Positions 19,766 through 33,000 of a stretch of DNA of 64,000 bases are shown one piece after another (position 1 is the stretch's first letter; each line of letters begins with the position of its first letter). The position numbers and the translations under genes were made by a program. The stretch spans positions 11,360,501-11,424,500 of the forward strand of contig JBAIAC010000035.1 in the NCBI GenBank assembly GCA_037349315.1, written 5' to 3'. The notes beneath the pieces are model-generated. The model was not told where the DNA came from, did not search any database, and saw nothing but the letters and a program-made list of their open reading frames with translations. The DNA comes from Chelydra serpentina. Lineage: Eukaryota; Chordata; Testudines; Chelydridae.

Positions 19766-22220
19766 GAGATCATGAAATTGCAGAATGTTGGATCATTCAA
19801 CTACAGGGGCTGAACTCTCTGGGAACTGAACACAGGTGAGAAACGTGCTTAGGCAAAGATTGTAATTTGCTGAAATGAAGTTTTAGTCTTAGAAGTGTAT
19901 TTTACTTTTGTTTGTTTGTAACCTTTTCTATCCTTATTCCTTATACTTGATATCATTTAAACATATGACTTTTTATTTAATAAACTTTTACTATAAACCA
20001 GCTCAGTGCTTTGATTAAAACTGAGTGTTTGCTAGCCCCAGTTAAGGTAATAAGCTGCTGGGTACTGTTTGTTTAAAGGAAAAACAAACTTAACTTCTTT
20101 AAATGTTCAAGGAGCGGGTTGGGACACTGCAGGGCAGACAGTCTGGGGGAAATTAAGGCCCGGGAGGATGTTGGAGTCTCCCTGCAAAAAGTAACAGGAC
20201 AGTGGAAGCCAGGATATGACCAGTATGCTTGTAGGTGTCAGGGCTATGAGTCACAGCAGCATAGCATTTGAGGCTCTGAGTTGCAGGGTAGGCACTGACA
20301 CAATCTCTTACTGGTCTGGGCTTAACCCCCAAAGTGTCACAGATGTATGCGGGCAACTCTCATTGCCTAGAAGGGATTCCATTCTCACTCACCTAAGGGC
20401 AGAATTTCACCCATGGTCTTATTGGAAGCGGAACAAGGACTTAGCTGAGAAAAAAGATGGAATTTTCTCAGAAGAGTAAGATGGAGGTATCCTACACCAT
20501 AAAAATAAAATGTAAAAAGGTTAATAATTTAAAGCTCCCCAGGTTATCGTTAAATTATTTATTTCTCAATTATATGCAATTTTTTCTTTACATGAATTAT
20601 CTCCCCAGATTTTGCACAAAATCAACCCATACACCCCTTCGTGATATAAATCATGTGTCATGATGATTTGCTTTACTTTGGGTCATCAAGTCTCATTTTC
20701 TCCATACAATTTTTTATTTTTGGTACTATATAATGTACCACGATCAAACAGGGCAATCGGAGAGACAGTTCAGGTTTTTAAGCGCAACTTCATTGGCTTT
20801 ACTCACACATTCAGTATGTATATTAAAGATATATGAAGCAATGGTAAACTTTAGATTTAACTAAAAATATTAAGCTGAGGGAATAATTTGCAACCAGCAA
20901 TGTATTTTATGAAATCATCCACTTTTCTGCTCCTAGAATATCCACTAATAGACCACGATATCTTCTTATTTATTGTTGAATCAATTATTTTGTTTTCATT
21001 TCTGTTATGCTATTCTATGAATATTATTAGTTGTAAATGGTCTGAGAAGTCACATGGCATTTCAGGTTCCTAACCTTACAAGCAATTCAGACTTAAATAT
21101 TTGTTCATGCAGATTTACAATATGGTTTCCATTATTATCATATGTGTGACTTTGAAATTCAGTTTCCACAACCATTTAAGTCAATGCAGTTCCATTGCTT
21201 GATTGTTCTGGGAAACCAAACACAAAGAGGGCACAAATGTGGCCAAAAATAATTCATTTCAAAATTTGGGTGAATATTTGCAATTTTTTTTTATTATGCA
21301 CCCAGTTCCACTAAAAACCTAAAATAAAATGTAATTAAATAGTGGGAGATACATTCTGCAGACCAAAGTACGCAATTGTAAGAGTCTACTTTGGCAGTTG
21401 ACAGTTGATTGCCCATTGGTTTCAAAATGAAGGGCTCTATGGGACTTTTTCAGTGGCAGCTGAGACTGAGTAACTAGGCTCCATATGTTTTAACATGTGG
21501 TCTGATCTTGTTTGGATATTTTATCAAGTGTCTATATTTGGATTTTTAGCAGAAGGCAATATGTTAAACTTTTTGTCCAAGTTTATATCAAAAAAGCCAT
21601 TAATGTATCCCATCAGTCACTATCTCCCAGTTCAGTGGATGCCTTTGAGTTCTCTGCACAGAGTTAGCTATGTCCCTGTGAAAAAGCAAAAAGTTCCAAT
21701 AACTCAGATGGAAATTCTTTCCTCTTGATTCCAATGGATACAGCACTCAGCTTTGAAAGAAGTACTTTGTATGCTTTTCTGTTTGTCTCCAACATGCCCT
21801 GGGCTTTTTGAAGCACCAATTTCTACAACTATTATATTATAATGGAGGCCCTACAGCCTTAGTACTGTGTTGCTGTCTGCAACCTAGTGAGGCTGCTGCT
21901 GCAGTAACTTGTTGCTCTGCCTACCATTTTCTTTTGACTTCACTTTCCAGTTTGGGACTCATTATACTTTTTGTCCTTCTGTGAATGAGTTTCCACATTG
22001 ATGTCCAAACTTTTTACACCAACCAAACATTCAGCTTACAGTTTACAAGAAAAAACAAAATATTTTAGACATTAACCAGCATTTTTTTTAAATGTAGGTG
22101 AATTTTACTGCCCCAGAGACCAGTTATCTGCTTATCAACAAAACAGGTATAGCAACCATAGGATGACTTCAGGTTTCCTTCTCACCACAGCTTTCCTGTC
22201 CCCTGACCTAGGAAGGAGAG
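19766..22220. other. Intergenic, unassigned
   Basis: No gene. An AATAAA hexamer at about 19978 and the flanking 0.6 kb could belong to an unrecognised retroelement, but I cannot support that. Confidence 0.45.
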
Positions 22221-22224
22221 ATTT

Positions 22225-23275
22225 TCAATGGTCTTGGAACACTGAGGAAGAAAGCTAACGTTGTTCCAATATTTTAAGAGGGTAAACAAGATGACCTGGG
22301 TAATTAAAGGCCTGTCAACCTGACTTTGATGCTGATCAAAATAATGGAATGTCTGAGATGGGATTCAGTTAATCAAGAATTAAAGGGGGTAATATACTTA
22401 ATGCCAACCAACATGGCTATATGGAAGATAGGTCCTGTCAAACTAACTAAATATCTGTTTTTGATGAGATTACAAATTTAGTTGATAAAGGTAATCTTGT
22501 TGATGTAATATTCTTAGATTTCTGTTAGGCGATTGACTTAGTACTGCACACTATTTTTATTAAGAAACTAGAATGATACAAAATCAACATGGCACACATA
22601 AAATGGATTAAAAACTGGTAAGCTTATGGGTCGTGAAATGTAATTGTAAAGAAGGAATCATCATCAAGCGGGTGTGTTTCTAGTGGGGCCTCACAGGGGT
22701 CAGTTCTTGGCCCTATACTTTTGAACTTTTTTTTTCACTGACTCAGAAGAAAACCATGACTGATAAAGTCTGTGGATGACAAAAAAAAATGGTGGGAGTG
22801 GTAAATAATGAAGAGATCAAGTCAGAGTTACAGAGTAATCTGGATATCTTTGTAAGCTGGGTGCAAACAAATAATGTGTGTTAATACAGCCAAATCTAAT
22901 GTCACACATCTAATATCCAAGAATGCAGGCCATGCCTATAGCATGGGGGATGCTAGCTTGGGAAGCAGGTTGGGTGTCATGGTGCATAATCAGCTGAACG
23001 GGGGTTCTAATGCGATGCTGTGGTCAGAAGGGTTGATGCGATTGTTGGATGTCTGAACAGGGGAATCTCAAGTAGGAGTAGGGATGTTAAATTGCCTTTC
23101 TATTTGGCACTAGTGTGGCCACTACAGGAATACTGTGTCCAGTTGTAGTGTTCCACAGTTCAAGAAGCATGTTGATGATGTGGAGAGGGCTCAGAGAAAA
23201 GCCATGAGAATGATTACATGATTGGAAAATGTGCCTTATAGAGAGAGACTCCAGGAGCTATAACACCAGTCTGTG
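22225..23275 (+). pseudogene. CR1 LINE reverse-transcriptase fragment
   Basis: About 1 kb of a decayed CR1 reverse transcriptase, 5'-truncated, from 'aacgttgttccaatatttta' (VVPIF) through 'cctgtcaacctgactt' (RPVNLT), 'gcacacataaaatggattaa', the region before the YADD site and on to 'cagagaaaagccatgagaat'. The catalytic motif region (about 22750-22775) is damaged. Multiple stops; the only longer frame is 60 codons. The 3' UTR tail is missing. Confidence 0.85.
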
Positions 23276-23289
23276 GCCTCTCTGTTTTG

Positions 23290-24447
23290 TGCAAGTGATT
23301 TCTGGGATCTGGATGCACATTCGCTAGAATGTGTGAGACTGCCAATTCTTGTCACATGAGGTATCACGTACTGACAATGTAATTTCGATCAGTCTAAATC
23401 TGAACGGATGACTTCAAGGTGAAGTCTGACTTCTGCAACCTTTTACAAATCCACTGAGCCATTCAGACCTCCTTTTGCATTTATTGCACGATGTGTATAG
23501 TCCTGGAACTTAGCAATTCTACCTGTACAGTATTTAATTTACTGTAACTCTGTGTTATTCAGTAGAATAAGATTGTATGTGGCAGGAAATCACTCTCATT
23601 AAGGTTCCAGAGATCACATTTTAACCCTTAATTACATCTCGCCTTCTTCTGCTCCCCCATAAGTACACATATTTCCAGGCAGATTCTGCCCAAAACACGT
23701 ACAGTTATAACACGTCATTGGGCACAAAATAACCCATCTCTGATAGACTCTGATAGTTGTGAGAGATGTACAAACAGCGATCTCTTGTTACACTCATTTT
23801 AAACATGCTCTTTTAAAACCCTGAAGTCTTAAGAATTGATGCCCTGAGATCTTTAAAGCACAAATGAAACTTTTGTTCTTAATAAGAGAAAATGGGTATC
23901 TGTCATGCATTATATAGTTTTGTAAAATGAGAATCTGCATAATACCTTGAATTTGAATATTTATCCTGGACACCTCTTGCTTACACTGATTTTTAATCTA
24001 GAGATTTGAATGAAGCCCAAAACAAGACCTTTCCCAAATGCTGAGCTTAATTATCCTTTTAATTCCAGTGCTGTTAATCTTCCTATATCTATCTTCTGTT
24101 ATCTGTCAGCCTCGGAGCATGAAACGTATTATAAAAATGATTTTTTTGTATGGTCCACAAATTAACCAAAAGGCACACACAAGCAGTGTGAAATCAAAAG
24201 CTAATCGAGGCTGATTATGTTAGATTAGCTAAACAGGTAGACAATTAGCAAAGTTAATATTACTTACCCTGTCTTTCAACACTAAACAGTTAAGGAATTT
24301 GTCTTAGTTCCAGTTCATGTTGGCAATATTTCAGGACATGGGATGGATTTTTAAAAAATAAGAATGTCTATTGTTGGCATGTTATGTTTTTTCTTTATTA
24401 TAGACTTTATGCAATAATGAAGATAAATGGTCTGCAGGAGGTGGTAA
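23290..24447. other. Intergenic, AT-rich, possible regulatory DNA
   Basis: No gene or repeat recognised. 24100-24340 is AT-rich with several TAAT/ATTA words and lacks repeat signatures; such DNA can be a conserved enhancer, but I cannot test that. Confidence 0.4.
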
Positions 24448-24484
24448 CAGCTCATTAATGAATGGTGGATTCATTAATGAGCTG
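24448..24484. repeat. Perfect 16-bp inverted repeat with TCATTAATGA cores
   Basis: Arms 24448-24463 and 24469-24484 are perfect reverse complements separated by 5 nt. Each arm contains CTCATTAATGA, itself a near-palindrome with a homeodomain-type TAAT core. No transposon boundary surrounds it. Confidence 0.9.
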
Positions 24485-24914
24485 CATTCAGAGCGGGAAG
24501 AAATTCTGCTGTTTTGATTTGAAGGGATTTAGTGTGGCTTCTGCAGGAGCAAGGGGAATTTAAATTCTTTCTGGCTTACATATTCTAAGTTTCATATAGG
24601 GCTTCTGATTCAAATTCAACCTCAGATGAAGCTGAGTTTTGCATAGATCCAGAATGAAACCATACATCTCTTCCATGCATCTGAAACTTGTCCCAAATTC
24701 ACTCAAAACTTGCCCACGCACTGGAAGATCCCAGTGAGCATCCTCATTATATTTAAACTTTGCTTGAACATCCCACATGATCGCAAAAGCCAGATTCTGA
24801 ACTAATTTGTGCTTCCAAGTCATTTTCAAGTGTAGCCTGATGCTCACAGTAATTCATGCTTTTGTGACCAGGCTAGGAATGCCTAGCTAGCAGCAACTAG
24901 AAAAAGACATTCTT

Positions 24915-25320
24915 GTCCATTGATAGTATCAAAGCTTGTCTCTCTCACCAAGCCCAGGTCTACACTAGGGGCGGGGGTCGATGTAAGGTACGCAACTTCA
25001 GCTACGTGAATAACGTAGCTGAAGTCGACGTACATCGATTGACTTACTGCTCTGTGAGGATGCCGCAGGGTCGACTGCCGCTGCTCCCCCGTCGACTCTG
25101 CTTCTGCCTCTCACCGGGGGTGGATTGCCAGAGTCGACAGCAGAGCGATCGGGGATCGATTTATTGCGTCTACACTAGACGCGAAAAATCAATCCCCGAA
25201 AGATCGATCGCTACCCGCCGATCCGGTGGGTAGTGTAGACAAGGCCCAAGAGAAGTTGGTCCACTAAAAGATATTCTCTCACCCACCTTGTCTCTCTCAT
25301 TCCAAAAGCAGTAAGTGCTT
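24915..25320 (+). repeat. Older interspersed repeat interrupted by a MITE
   Basis: The flanks 'agcttgtctctctcacca' (to 24951) and 'gagaagttggtccactaaaa' (from 25250) are the two halves of a repeat whose uninterrupted copy lies at 34110-34290 ('agcttgtcctttccaccaac' then 'tgaagttgtcccaataaaa'). Confidence 0.75.
24952..25246. mobile_element. Harbinger-type MITE nested in older repeat
   Basis: A 295-bp element with ends 'gcccaggtctacacta' and 'tagtgtagacaaggcc', flanked by CAA at 24949-24951 and 25247-25249. The host repeat shows a single CAA at this point, so the boundaries are well defined. It contains an 'acttcagctacgt...aacgtagctgaagt' hairpin near 24988-25024. CAA is unusual; TTA/TAA is the normal Harbinger target. 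Confidence 0.82.
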
Positions 25321-27575
25321 TCTAAAAGCACCAGTTAGTTGCAAATCTTTTTGACAAAGGCTGGATAATACCATGGTTGTAGGCAGTAAAGAAGGACCTA
25401 AAACAGATGGACAATAATGGGTTCAAGAGACCTGCCCAATACACAAGATCTTTCTCCTAATCCTCTAAAATCCCTTCTGTCTCACATGGATTGATTTTTA
25501 CTCAGCTGGCTTTAATATGTGTCCCAATTAGACTCTAGGAGAGCACAGACACTGCAGAGCCCAGGTATAGTAAAAATGAATTGTACAGAGAGTTGTGTCT
25601 CTCCCTCTAAAGGTGATGCCTGAAACCAAATCTTCTTGCACACTCACTTAATAGCCTTACATATGCACATGGGACAGCTCACATCGTAGAGATATTGGCT
25701 TTGTTCTGCTCTCTCACCAGTTTTACATTGGCGTAACTCTGGTGACTTCAGTGAGTTACTCCTGATTTACACTGGTATAAGCAAGAGGAGAATCAGACCT
25801 ACTGTTTCAGGCTGTCCCACAAGATGCTGAAAACCTGCAACTTCTATATGAGTGACTTCAGGGGGAATTGTGGGTGCTCAGCACCTCTGTGGATCAGGCC
25901 ATGACTACTTTGTTGGATTTCCCGAAAGCATTCAGTAGTGGAATTTGTTTTTTGTAGCAGTGCAGGATGTTAGATGTACTGGGTTTATGGTAAAAGGCCA
26001 TGTCACATGAAGCTACTCTGGAGAAAAAAACATTCCTGCATGAGAGTGCTGTTGCTTCCATACCCTCTGTCACTCACGTACTGATATATGAGGGCTATGC
26101 TTTGTTTTTCTTTTCTAAAATACCTTTGGCCTTGGAAGGGCTACAAACAGATGTTACAAGCGGCTGAAACTCTGTTAGACACAGCACTGAATGTATCTAA
26201 GATGTTATGCACCACAAAATGTAATGCTGGTGAACTAGCCATAGTCACCTTTGCCCTCCCTACATTTGCCTTCCTGTCAGTGACGAATCATTCTGAATGC
26301 TGGATTGTTCGTGTCAATCGAATTTAGCTGCACAGGTCCTGTTTGTTAATGGCTCTGAATGCATCACACATTGCACAAAGTGTGCTTCCCTGTTCAAACT
26401 ACTGTTGGTGGGTGTACAATAATAGCTAGCCTCCTTGCCATCAAATGAGGTCTAGTGAGTAGCTGGGAGAAAATGAAGGCCTATATGGTATGATCGTATA
26501 TGGTACCCTAGAATACAGTGTTTTAAATTCTGCAGTGTCTGTTTTTCTCTCTCAAATCTGAAAGGAGACCAATCAAATCCAGTCTAAAAATAGTCAGTCA
26601 TCCTCAGCAGAAAAATGCAGAAGGTCGAGTGCAATTACATTAACAATTACAGTTACAGACTTGGGGGTTTCCCCCCAGCAAAATACTTCTTTCTTTTGAT
26701 CTTCAAAGGTCTGCTGAATCACTGTTTGTTTCCTTTTGGTAGGGGTACATACTGGCAATTCTGGGAAATAAATCATAAGAACTTCAGAAATTGATATGAA
26801 GCCAAGACCGTTTGGTGTTCCATGGTGGTAAATGTATGATGGACTGTCAGAGTAAGAATTTTTTTTTTTTTAAAGAGTGCCTTTATTTCATCAAGATTTC
26901 CTTTTTCAGTGAGCTATGCATAGAGGAAGTGCTGATTTTAAGGTACCTGTATCAGTTGGTCTATAGCTTGTAAAGAAATAGGTGTATCTAAGAAAATCAT
27001 AAAATAAGAGGGGAAAGAAATAGGATGAATCTAAGAATTAATATTAGTTTAACTCTCCCCTACTTCAACCTTTCACCAGCTAGGCTGGGAGATACTGTGC
27101 CTGCTCTGGTATTTTAAGTTACCATAATATGCTCTTAGCTTAAACACAACTGCTGCTAAATTTGAAAGCAAGATTGGCAGCTGGACCCAGCAGAAGAGTT
27201 TGTTTGGCCATCTCCTCTGTGAGAAGTATTTGGCTGAGAATGGATGAAACCTGATGCTGGATTTTGGGTAGAAAAGGCTAGCTGGCTACCTCATGACAAA
27301 AAACAATCCTGAAGTCAGGCAATTGTGCCTTGAGGCTTTGTTGGAGAGGAACAAGAATACCAGAGCACGCAGCAAGCTTCCAGCACCCTCTGGAAGACAA
27401 GTATGATGAATAGGGACCTTTTGGGCACAGAGAATAACATGAGGAGGGAGGATTTTGGGGCCCAATGAGCTATGTCTCTAATGTTCAGTCAACTCAGAGA
27501 CGCATTCTTCACTACTGGTAAATTCCATATTATTTCTGGGATAATAAGAAGGGATTAATAACAATAATTTTTGTT
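25321..27575. other. Intergenic, unassigned
   Basis: No gene. A palindromic-repeat copy lies at about 25705-25800; the rest shows nothing I can name. Confidence 0.5.
25705..25800. repeat. Palindromic interspersed repeat
   Basis: 'ccagttttacattggcgtaa' is echoed in reverse complement by 'gatttacactggtataagc', around a 'gtgacttcagtgagttac' centre. Related decayed pieces lie near 5640-5700 and 58990-59165. Probably a hairpin MITE. Confidence 0.5.
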
Positions 27576-27579
27576 ATAA

Positions 27580-28660
27580 GCTGGGGACGCACCAGTTGGA
27601 AGTAACAGAGGAGGAGAAGGACCTCGGAGTATTGGTTGATCACAGGATGACTATGAGCCGCCAATGTGATATGGCCGTGAAAAAAGCTAATGTGGTCTTG
27701 GGATGCATCAGGCGAGGTATTTTCAGTAGAGATAAGGAGGTGTTAGTACCGTTATACAAAGCACTGGTGAGACCTCAACTGGAATACTGTGTGCAGTTCT
27801 GGTTTCCCATGTTTAAAAAGGATGAATTCAAACTGGAACAGGTACAGAGAAGGGCTACTAGGATGATCCGAGGAATGGAAAACCTGTCTTATGAAAGGAG
27901 ACTCAAAGAGCTTGGCTTGTTTAGCCTAACCAAAAGAAGGCTGAGGGGAGATATGATTGCTCTCTATAAATGTATCACAGGGATAAATACCAGGGAGGGA
28001 GAAGAATGATTTAAACTCAGTACCAATGTGGACACAAGAACAAATGGATATAAACGACATCAGGAAGTTTAGACTTGAAATTAGACGAAGGTTTCTAACC
28101 ATCAGAGGAGTGAAGTTCTGGAACAGCCTTCCAAAGGAAGCAAAGGGGCAAAAGACATATTTGGCTTCAAGATTAAGCTTGATAAATTTATGGAGGGGAT
28201 GGTATGATGGGATAGCCTAATTTTGGCAATTAAATGATCTTTGACTATTAGCGGTAAATATGCCCAATGGCCTGTGATGGGATGTTAGATGGGGTGGGAT
28301 CTGAGTTACTACAGAGAATTCTTTCCTGGGTGTCTGGCGGGTGAGTCTTGCCCACATGCTCAGGGTTTAGCTGGTCACCATATTTGGGGTCGGGAAGGAA
28401 TTTTCCTCCAGGGCAGATTGGCAGAGGCCCTGGGGGTTTTTTCGTCTTCCTCTGCAGCATGGGGCATGGGTCACTTGGTGGAGGATTCTCTGAACCTTGA
28501 AGTCTTTAAACCATGATTTGAGGTCTTCAATAGCTCAGACATAGGTTAGAGGTTTATTACAGGAGTGGGTGGGTGAGATTCTGTGGCCTGCATTGTGCGG
28601 GAGGTCAGACTAGACGATCAGAATGGTCCCTTCTGATCTTAAAGTCCATGAGTCTATGAT
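27580..28660 (+). pseudogene. CR1 LINE 3' fragment
   Basis: 5'-truncated CR1 retrotransposon. The frame 27596-28009 encodes the C-terminal part of the reverse transcriptase (KDLGVLVDHRMTMSRQCD, VRPQLEYCVQFW, FKLEQVQRRATRMIRGMENL, LFSLTKRRLRGDMIALYK). The frame then shifts; a piece with KFWNSLPKEAKG lies at 28026-28220. The 3' UTR follows, ending near 28660 in the CR1-type tail 'gatcttaaagtccatgag' / 'tctatgat'. No catalytic core, so not functional. Confidence 0.9.
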
Positions 28661-28661
28661 A

Positions 28662-29948
28662 AAAGGTTGCAGATTCATCATGGGTTTTTACCAGGAAATG
28701 TACTCTTTTCCTGTTGCATTGATTTCTATCACATACAATTACATGATAATCTACAGCAGGTGGCCTGAACTATAGCCAGTAGGTGCCAGGTGAGGATTTT
28801 CACCAAGGATTTGTAATCTTCTTCTGAAATGGAGTAAGTACCCTTATTATTTCCTTTCTGACGTCTTCCAGTTAGTGTCTATTTCTGTTTTGGAACACAA
28901 GCCAGTCTGGGACTGTTTTTTATATAATCATAGATTTCCAATACTCTTTAGCATAATTTCCCCTCTCACAGATTTTACACCATGGATTATGTGCTTCATG
29001 CTTTTGTGATGTTTTGTTTCTAAGAGTACATTAGTCATGCCTAGTACAGGGAAAAGTGGCCTTCCAAGATTTTGAAAACACAAAAAGCACCATCCTGAAG
29101 TAAATTGCTCCATCGCTAAATGTTTAGAGCACTGCCTAGAAATGCTTAAAAGTGCAGTGTCCCTGAGACAGAAACGCCAAGCCTCCAAATGCAATCTTAA
29201 TCCTTATAAGAAACTTGTCTGTTGTGTTGTTTTATTGTTTTTTGGCATAGTTGGAAAATCATTAAAAATCCCAGAAACTCAACAGACTTTTTAAGGATCC
29301 TTTTGGTAGATGACCTGATGAAAAAGTTCTTAGAATACATCAGGGTGATATTGTTTTTAAAATGAAACGTTTTAAAGCCTTTAGTATACTTCATGGGTGA
29401 TGAAAATCTGTTTCCCTATGAAAATCAGCTTTCCTTTTAAAGCCTTCAGCAGTGTTTGGCATAGTGCAGGACTTGGGAACCATCATAACCCACGGCATAC
29501 TGACTCTGCCCATGACTCTTTGAAGTCAGCAGATCTCAGGCTTAAGAAGTTAGTTTACTGAAGCTTATTACAGGCTTTGGGGGCCTGATCCTAAGCCCAC
29601 TGAACCCAAAGTAAAAGCTGTCACTGTCCTCAATGAGCTTTGGATCAGACCCTAGGAGGCTACAGGGTTCTGAGGCTAATGATGAAGTAATGGATTGTGA
29701 CTATCTTGAACTAAAAAGGAAAAGGACAATATGTTAGAACTAGAATAATTTGTACCAGGGAAACTTCACGGACACAATACTAGACCTTTGTTTGCCCACA
29801 CTAATTTAGTAGAGCAACAATTCAAAATCCTTGCCTTTTCTGTGGCTGTATTATATATATTTGTACTAGTGCAAGGGGACTGAGAGTCAATAATAAATAG
29901 TTATTAAGCCCCTGTATGTGTGTGTCTTGATCCTGCAAGTGCCTGTAT
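28662..29948. other. Intergenic, unassigned
   Basis: No gene recognised. Open frames at 28928-29394 on the minus strand show no domain. Confidence 0.5.
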
Positions 29949-29951
29949 ATT

Positions 29952-30073
29952 TAGGGTGACCAGATAGCAACTGTGAAAAAACGGGACAAGGGGTGAGGGG
30001 TAATAGACGCCTATATAAGAAAAAGTCCCAAAAACGGGACTGTCTCTTTAATAAGGGACATCTGGTCACTCTG
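29952..30073. mobile_element. Short hairpin MITE (GGTGACCAGAT ends)
   Basis: Ends 'agggtgaccagat' and 'atctggtcactct' are inverted. Internal blocks 'aaaaaacgggac' and 'gtcccaaaaacggga' can fold back. I recall it as a very common turtle/crocodilian MITE. Flanks are AT-rich, so an exact TA duplication cannot be assigned. Confidence 0.7.
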
Positions 30074-33000
30074 TGTATATTATGCCAGACAGAAAGGTTC
30101 ACAAGGTTGTTGTGTGCCAGTGCAGGGGCAAGTGGAGGTTATATATGGGAAGAAGGAAGGTTAATCAGTGGGCATAGTCCTCTGCATTGAGTGATGCAAA
30201 TCTCAATCTCCCTGCCTTTCTGCTCCCTTATTTACAAAGAAAAAGAGTGGGGCATGGGAGAAGAATGGCTATATTGGAGGAGGTACAGGTTTAAGCATAT
30301 TTCCATGCTAATGAGACACATAACTACCTGCTCCCCCCGTCTCTCCTGCTACTAGAACTAAGTTGGCATCTGGGCAGCAGTATTTGATTGTGCAGTGGCG
30401 TTTATATTTTTAAAGACAAGATGCCAAAACCAAGAGTTTATAAATTATACATTTTATCAATCAGTGACACTCACAACAGCCTGATCAGTTAATTTCATAA
30501 ATGAGGTCACAATATTCAGCTCCCGGAACATAGGCCTTTTTCTATGGCGCTAAAAGGGCAGCCTGGCTCGCTCATTGTACATTGCTCTTTCAAAGGGATC
30601 TACATGAGTGGACTTTTATGTCCACGTGGTTCTCTTTACAGGATCAGTGCCAAAGACATGATGGTTTTATAGGATCATTTGCTGTGCCCCAAACCTCAAG
30701 CTAGGAGCATAGTGGTTCTGCCCAGGGAGCAGACCAGAAATTAGGTGGTGACTTGTTTGCTTTAAGGGAAGAAGCAAGGGAAGATGATCTATACCAGGTG
30801 CAGATTATTTCCTTTGGCATGCTGGCTCACCTGGTCTAACCATGCTTGGGGAGCTAAGGCTCCACCCCTTGTCTGCCCACTCCTTATCCTTTTCTCTGTA
30901 TCCTTATCCCATTCTTTATCCATGTGCTGTAGGGAGAGTAAGTAACAGCCCCATGGAAGCAGGCAAGGTGGCCCACATTTAAGGCATAAGAAATTAAGCT
31001 TTTGTCTTTGCTTGTTTTTACTTCAGAAATAGATCAATCCTGTTTCTTTGTGAAGTCAGGGGGAGTTTTGGCACTAACTTCAGTGAAAGCAGGATTCGGA
31101 TGAATGTAATCAGAGGAAAAAATGTTTTTTAAAAGCATGGAATATTATAAAATGTGTGATAGTTGAAATAAAAATATATAAGTAATTGGAAATCCAATGA
31201 AAAGACCTATATATATATAGGTAGATATATATCTACTAACAGCAGAACATTTTTTGCCAAAAACCCCCACACAAATTTCAAGACAAGTATGAGCCTGACC
31301 TGAAGCAGTCATGTCCCCAATGCCTATTAATTACATACAAAATTCTCTTATTTGTCCATTTATCCATACCTATTCAGTGACCCGCATGGCATTCAAGTAA
31401 ACAAGACCTTATCCTGTGAGGGTCTGCCTGCATAGATTAGACTGCAGGACTGAAGATCATGCTGTATTTGCGACCCATTTTGTGAATATATAAGTAACGT
31501 AAACCCTGATCCTGCAAACCCTTCTGCATGTGGTTACCTTTCGCTGTCAACTGAACTATTCACAAGCAGGAAGTTAAGCAAGTTTGTAAATCTTTAGCTA
31601 CTTCCTTTCTTTCTCGCCTCTTATTTTCTCTTCTCTCCTAACTTTCTCTTTCTCTTCTTTTCTCATTGAATTAGTAATACACCATATGTACAGTGAATAA
31701 ATATTTTTAAAGTATAGGACATACGAATACAGTATATTTTTACATAATTGATTTGTCAAACCTTGGCATTCATTGTGTATTTATTTTTACCTTTAGCTTA
31801 GACTATATTACTGAAAGCTAATAAAAGAAAATATTTTAAAAGAATATTTAGTATTCAGCAATGTCTCCATGTAGCTATAGAAGGGAAGGAAAAGAGATCT
31901 GACATTTCGGGCCATTTGTTCTCTTTAAATAACTCTGTGAAGATTGTTAGAATTCATGAAGCAATTGTACGCCAACAGTCGTCAATAATCACACACCCAG
32001 AAGTCATCCACAGCTGCATCTATGTTCCATTCCACCCACGGACCCGGGCTTTTGCCTCTATTTTAACTAATAAGCAGCTTTGACAAACCTGAGAACTGAT
32101 TCAAAGATGCCCCCTTGCTGGGCATAACCCATATTTAATGACCATGGGGCAAATTCTGCAATTTGTACTCACATTGTATAGGACCTTATTCGATGAGCAG
32201 TCCCATGGAAAGATTAGTTTAATCTCAGAGTAGTGTACTATGCAGTGCGAGTATGGGTATCAGAATCTGGCCCCCTAGAAGGTCAGCTGCCATTTTGAAA
32301 GTATCGTGGTGTACCTTTGGCCATAACAGACATTATGTTCCATTTTTATTTTTCATAATTTATGTGAAAGCTTTATTTTTTCTGCTCTTCTCTGCTTTGA
32401 ACTGGATTGAACTTCAAAAGGCCGCCTGTGACCTGAGCCTAAAATCAGAACCTGCCTATTTTCAAAGCAGTTACCAGCAATAGCCTTTATTACCTCCCTA
32501 ACAGTAAGCTCTAGGTGATACTAGTACTAAAGACCCCATCCTTCTAGAGGTAACTTTAAATGACCTCAAAAGAATTAATCGTTCCACAGTATAATGTGGT
32601 CTTCCTGCATAATCTTGACAACAATGTCCATAATGAACACACAAACTTCTAAAACTTGCAATTTAAATGCTAACACATGAGGATGTCTTGAGGCCACTGA
32701 TATTTCAGATTGAAGGCCAGATCCTGCAAACTGCTGATTCTCCCTTACCCCCTTATGATCTAGGGGAAAGGAAGGTGCTCAGCATCTCTCAAGAGGTACT
32801 CCTCCCCTTAGCCTCTTGCAGGAGTGAGTCCTGCAGAACAGCATCTATGATCATGCATCTTCAGCAGGTCTTTCTACTGCATCTTTACCACTGGAGAAAT
32901 GTAACACATGTTGTAGCAGATACAAGGAGTGAGGAACAAGAATGTGGTTTAAAATGCTAGTGGTGCATAAAGGTTGTAGCTAGGTGATACTCGATTGTCG

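Noticed and set aside
19766..20360. Possible retroelement 3' region with AATAAA
   Set aside because: No reading frame, no tail and no second copy in the window to support it.
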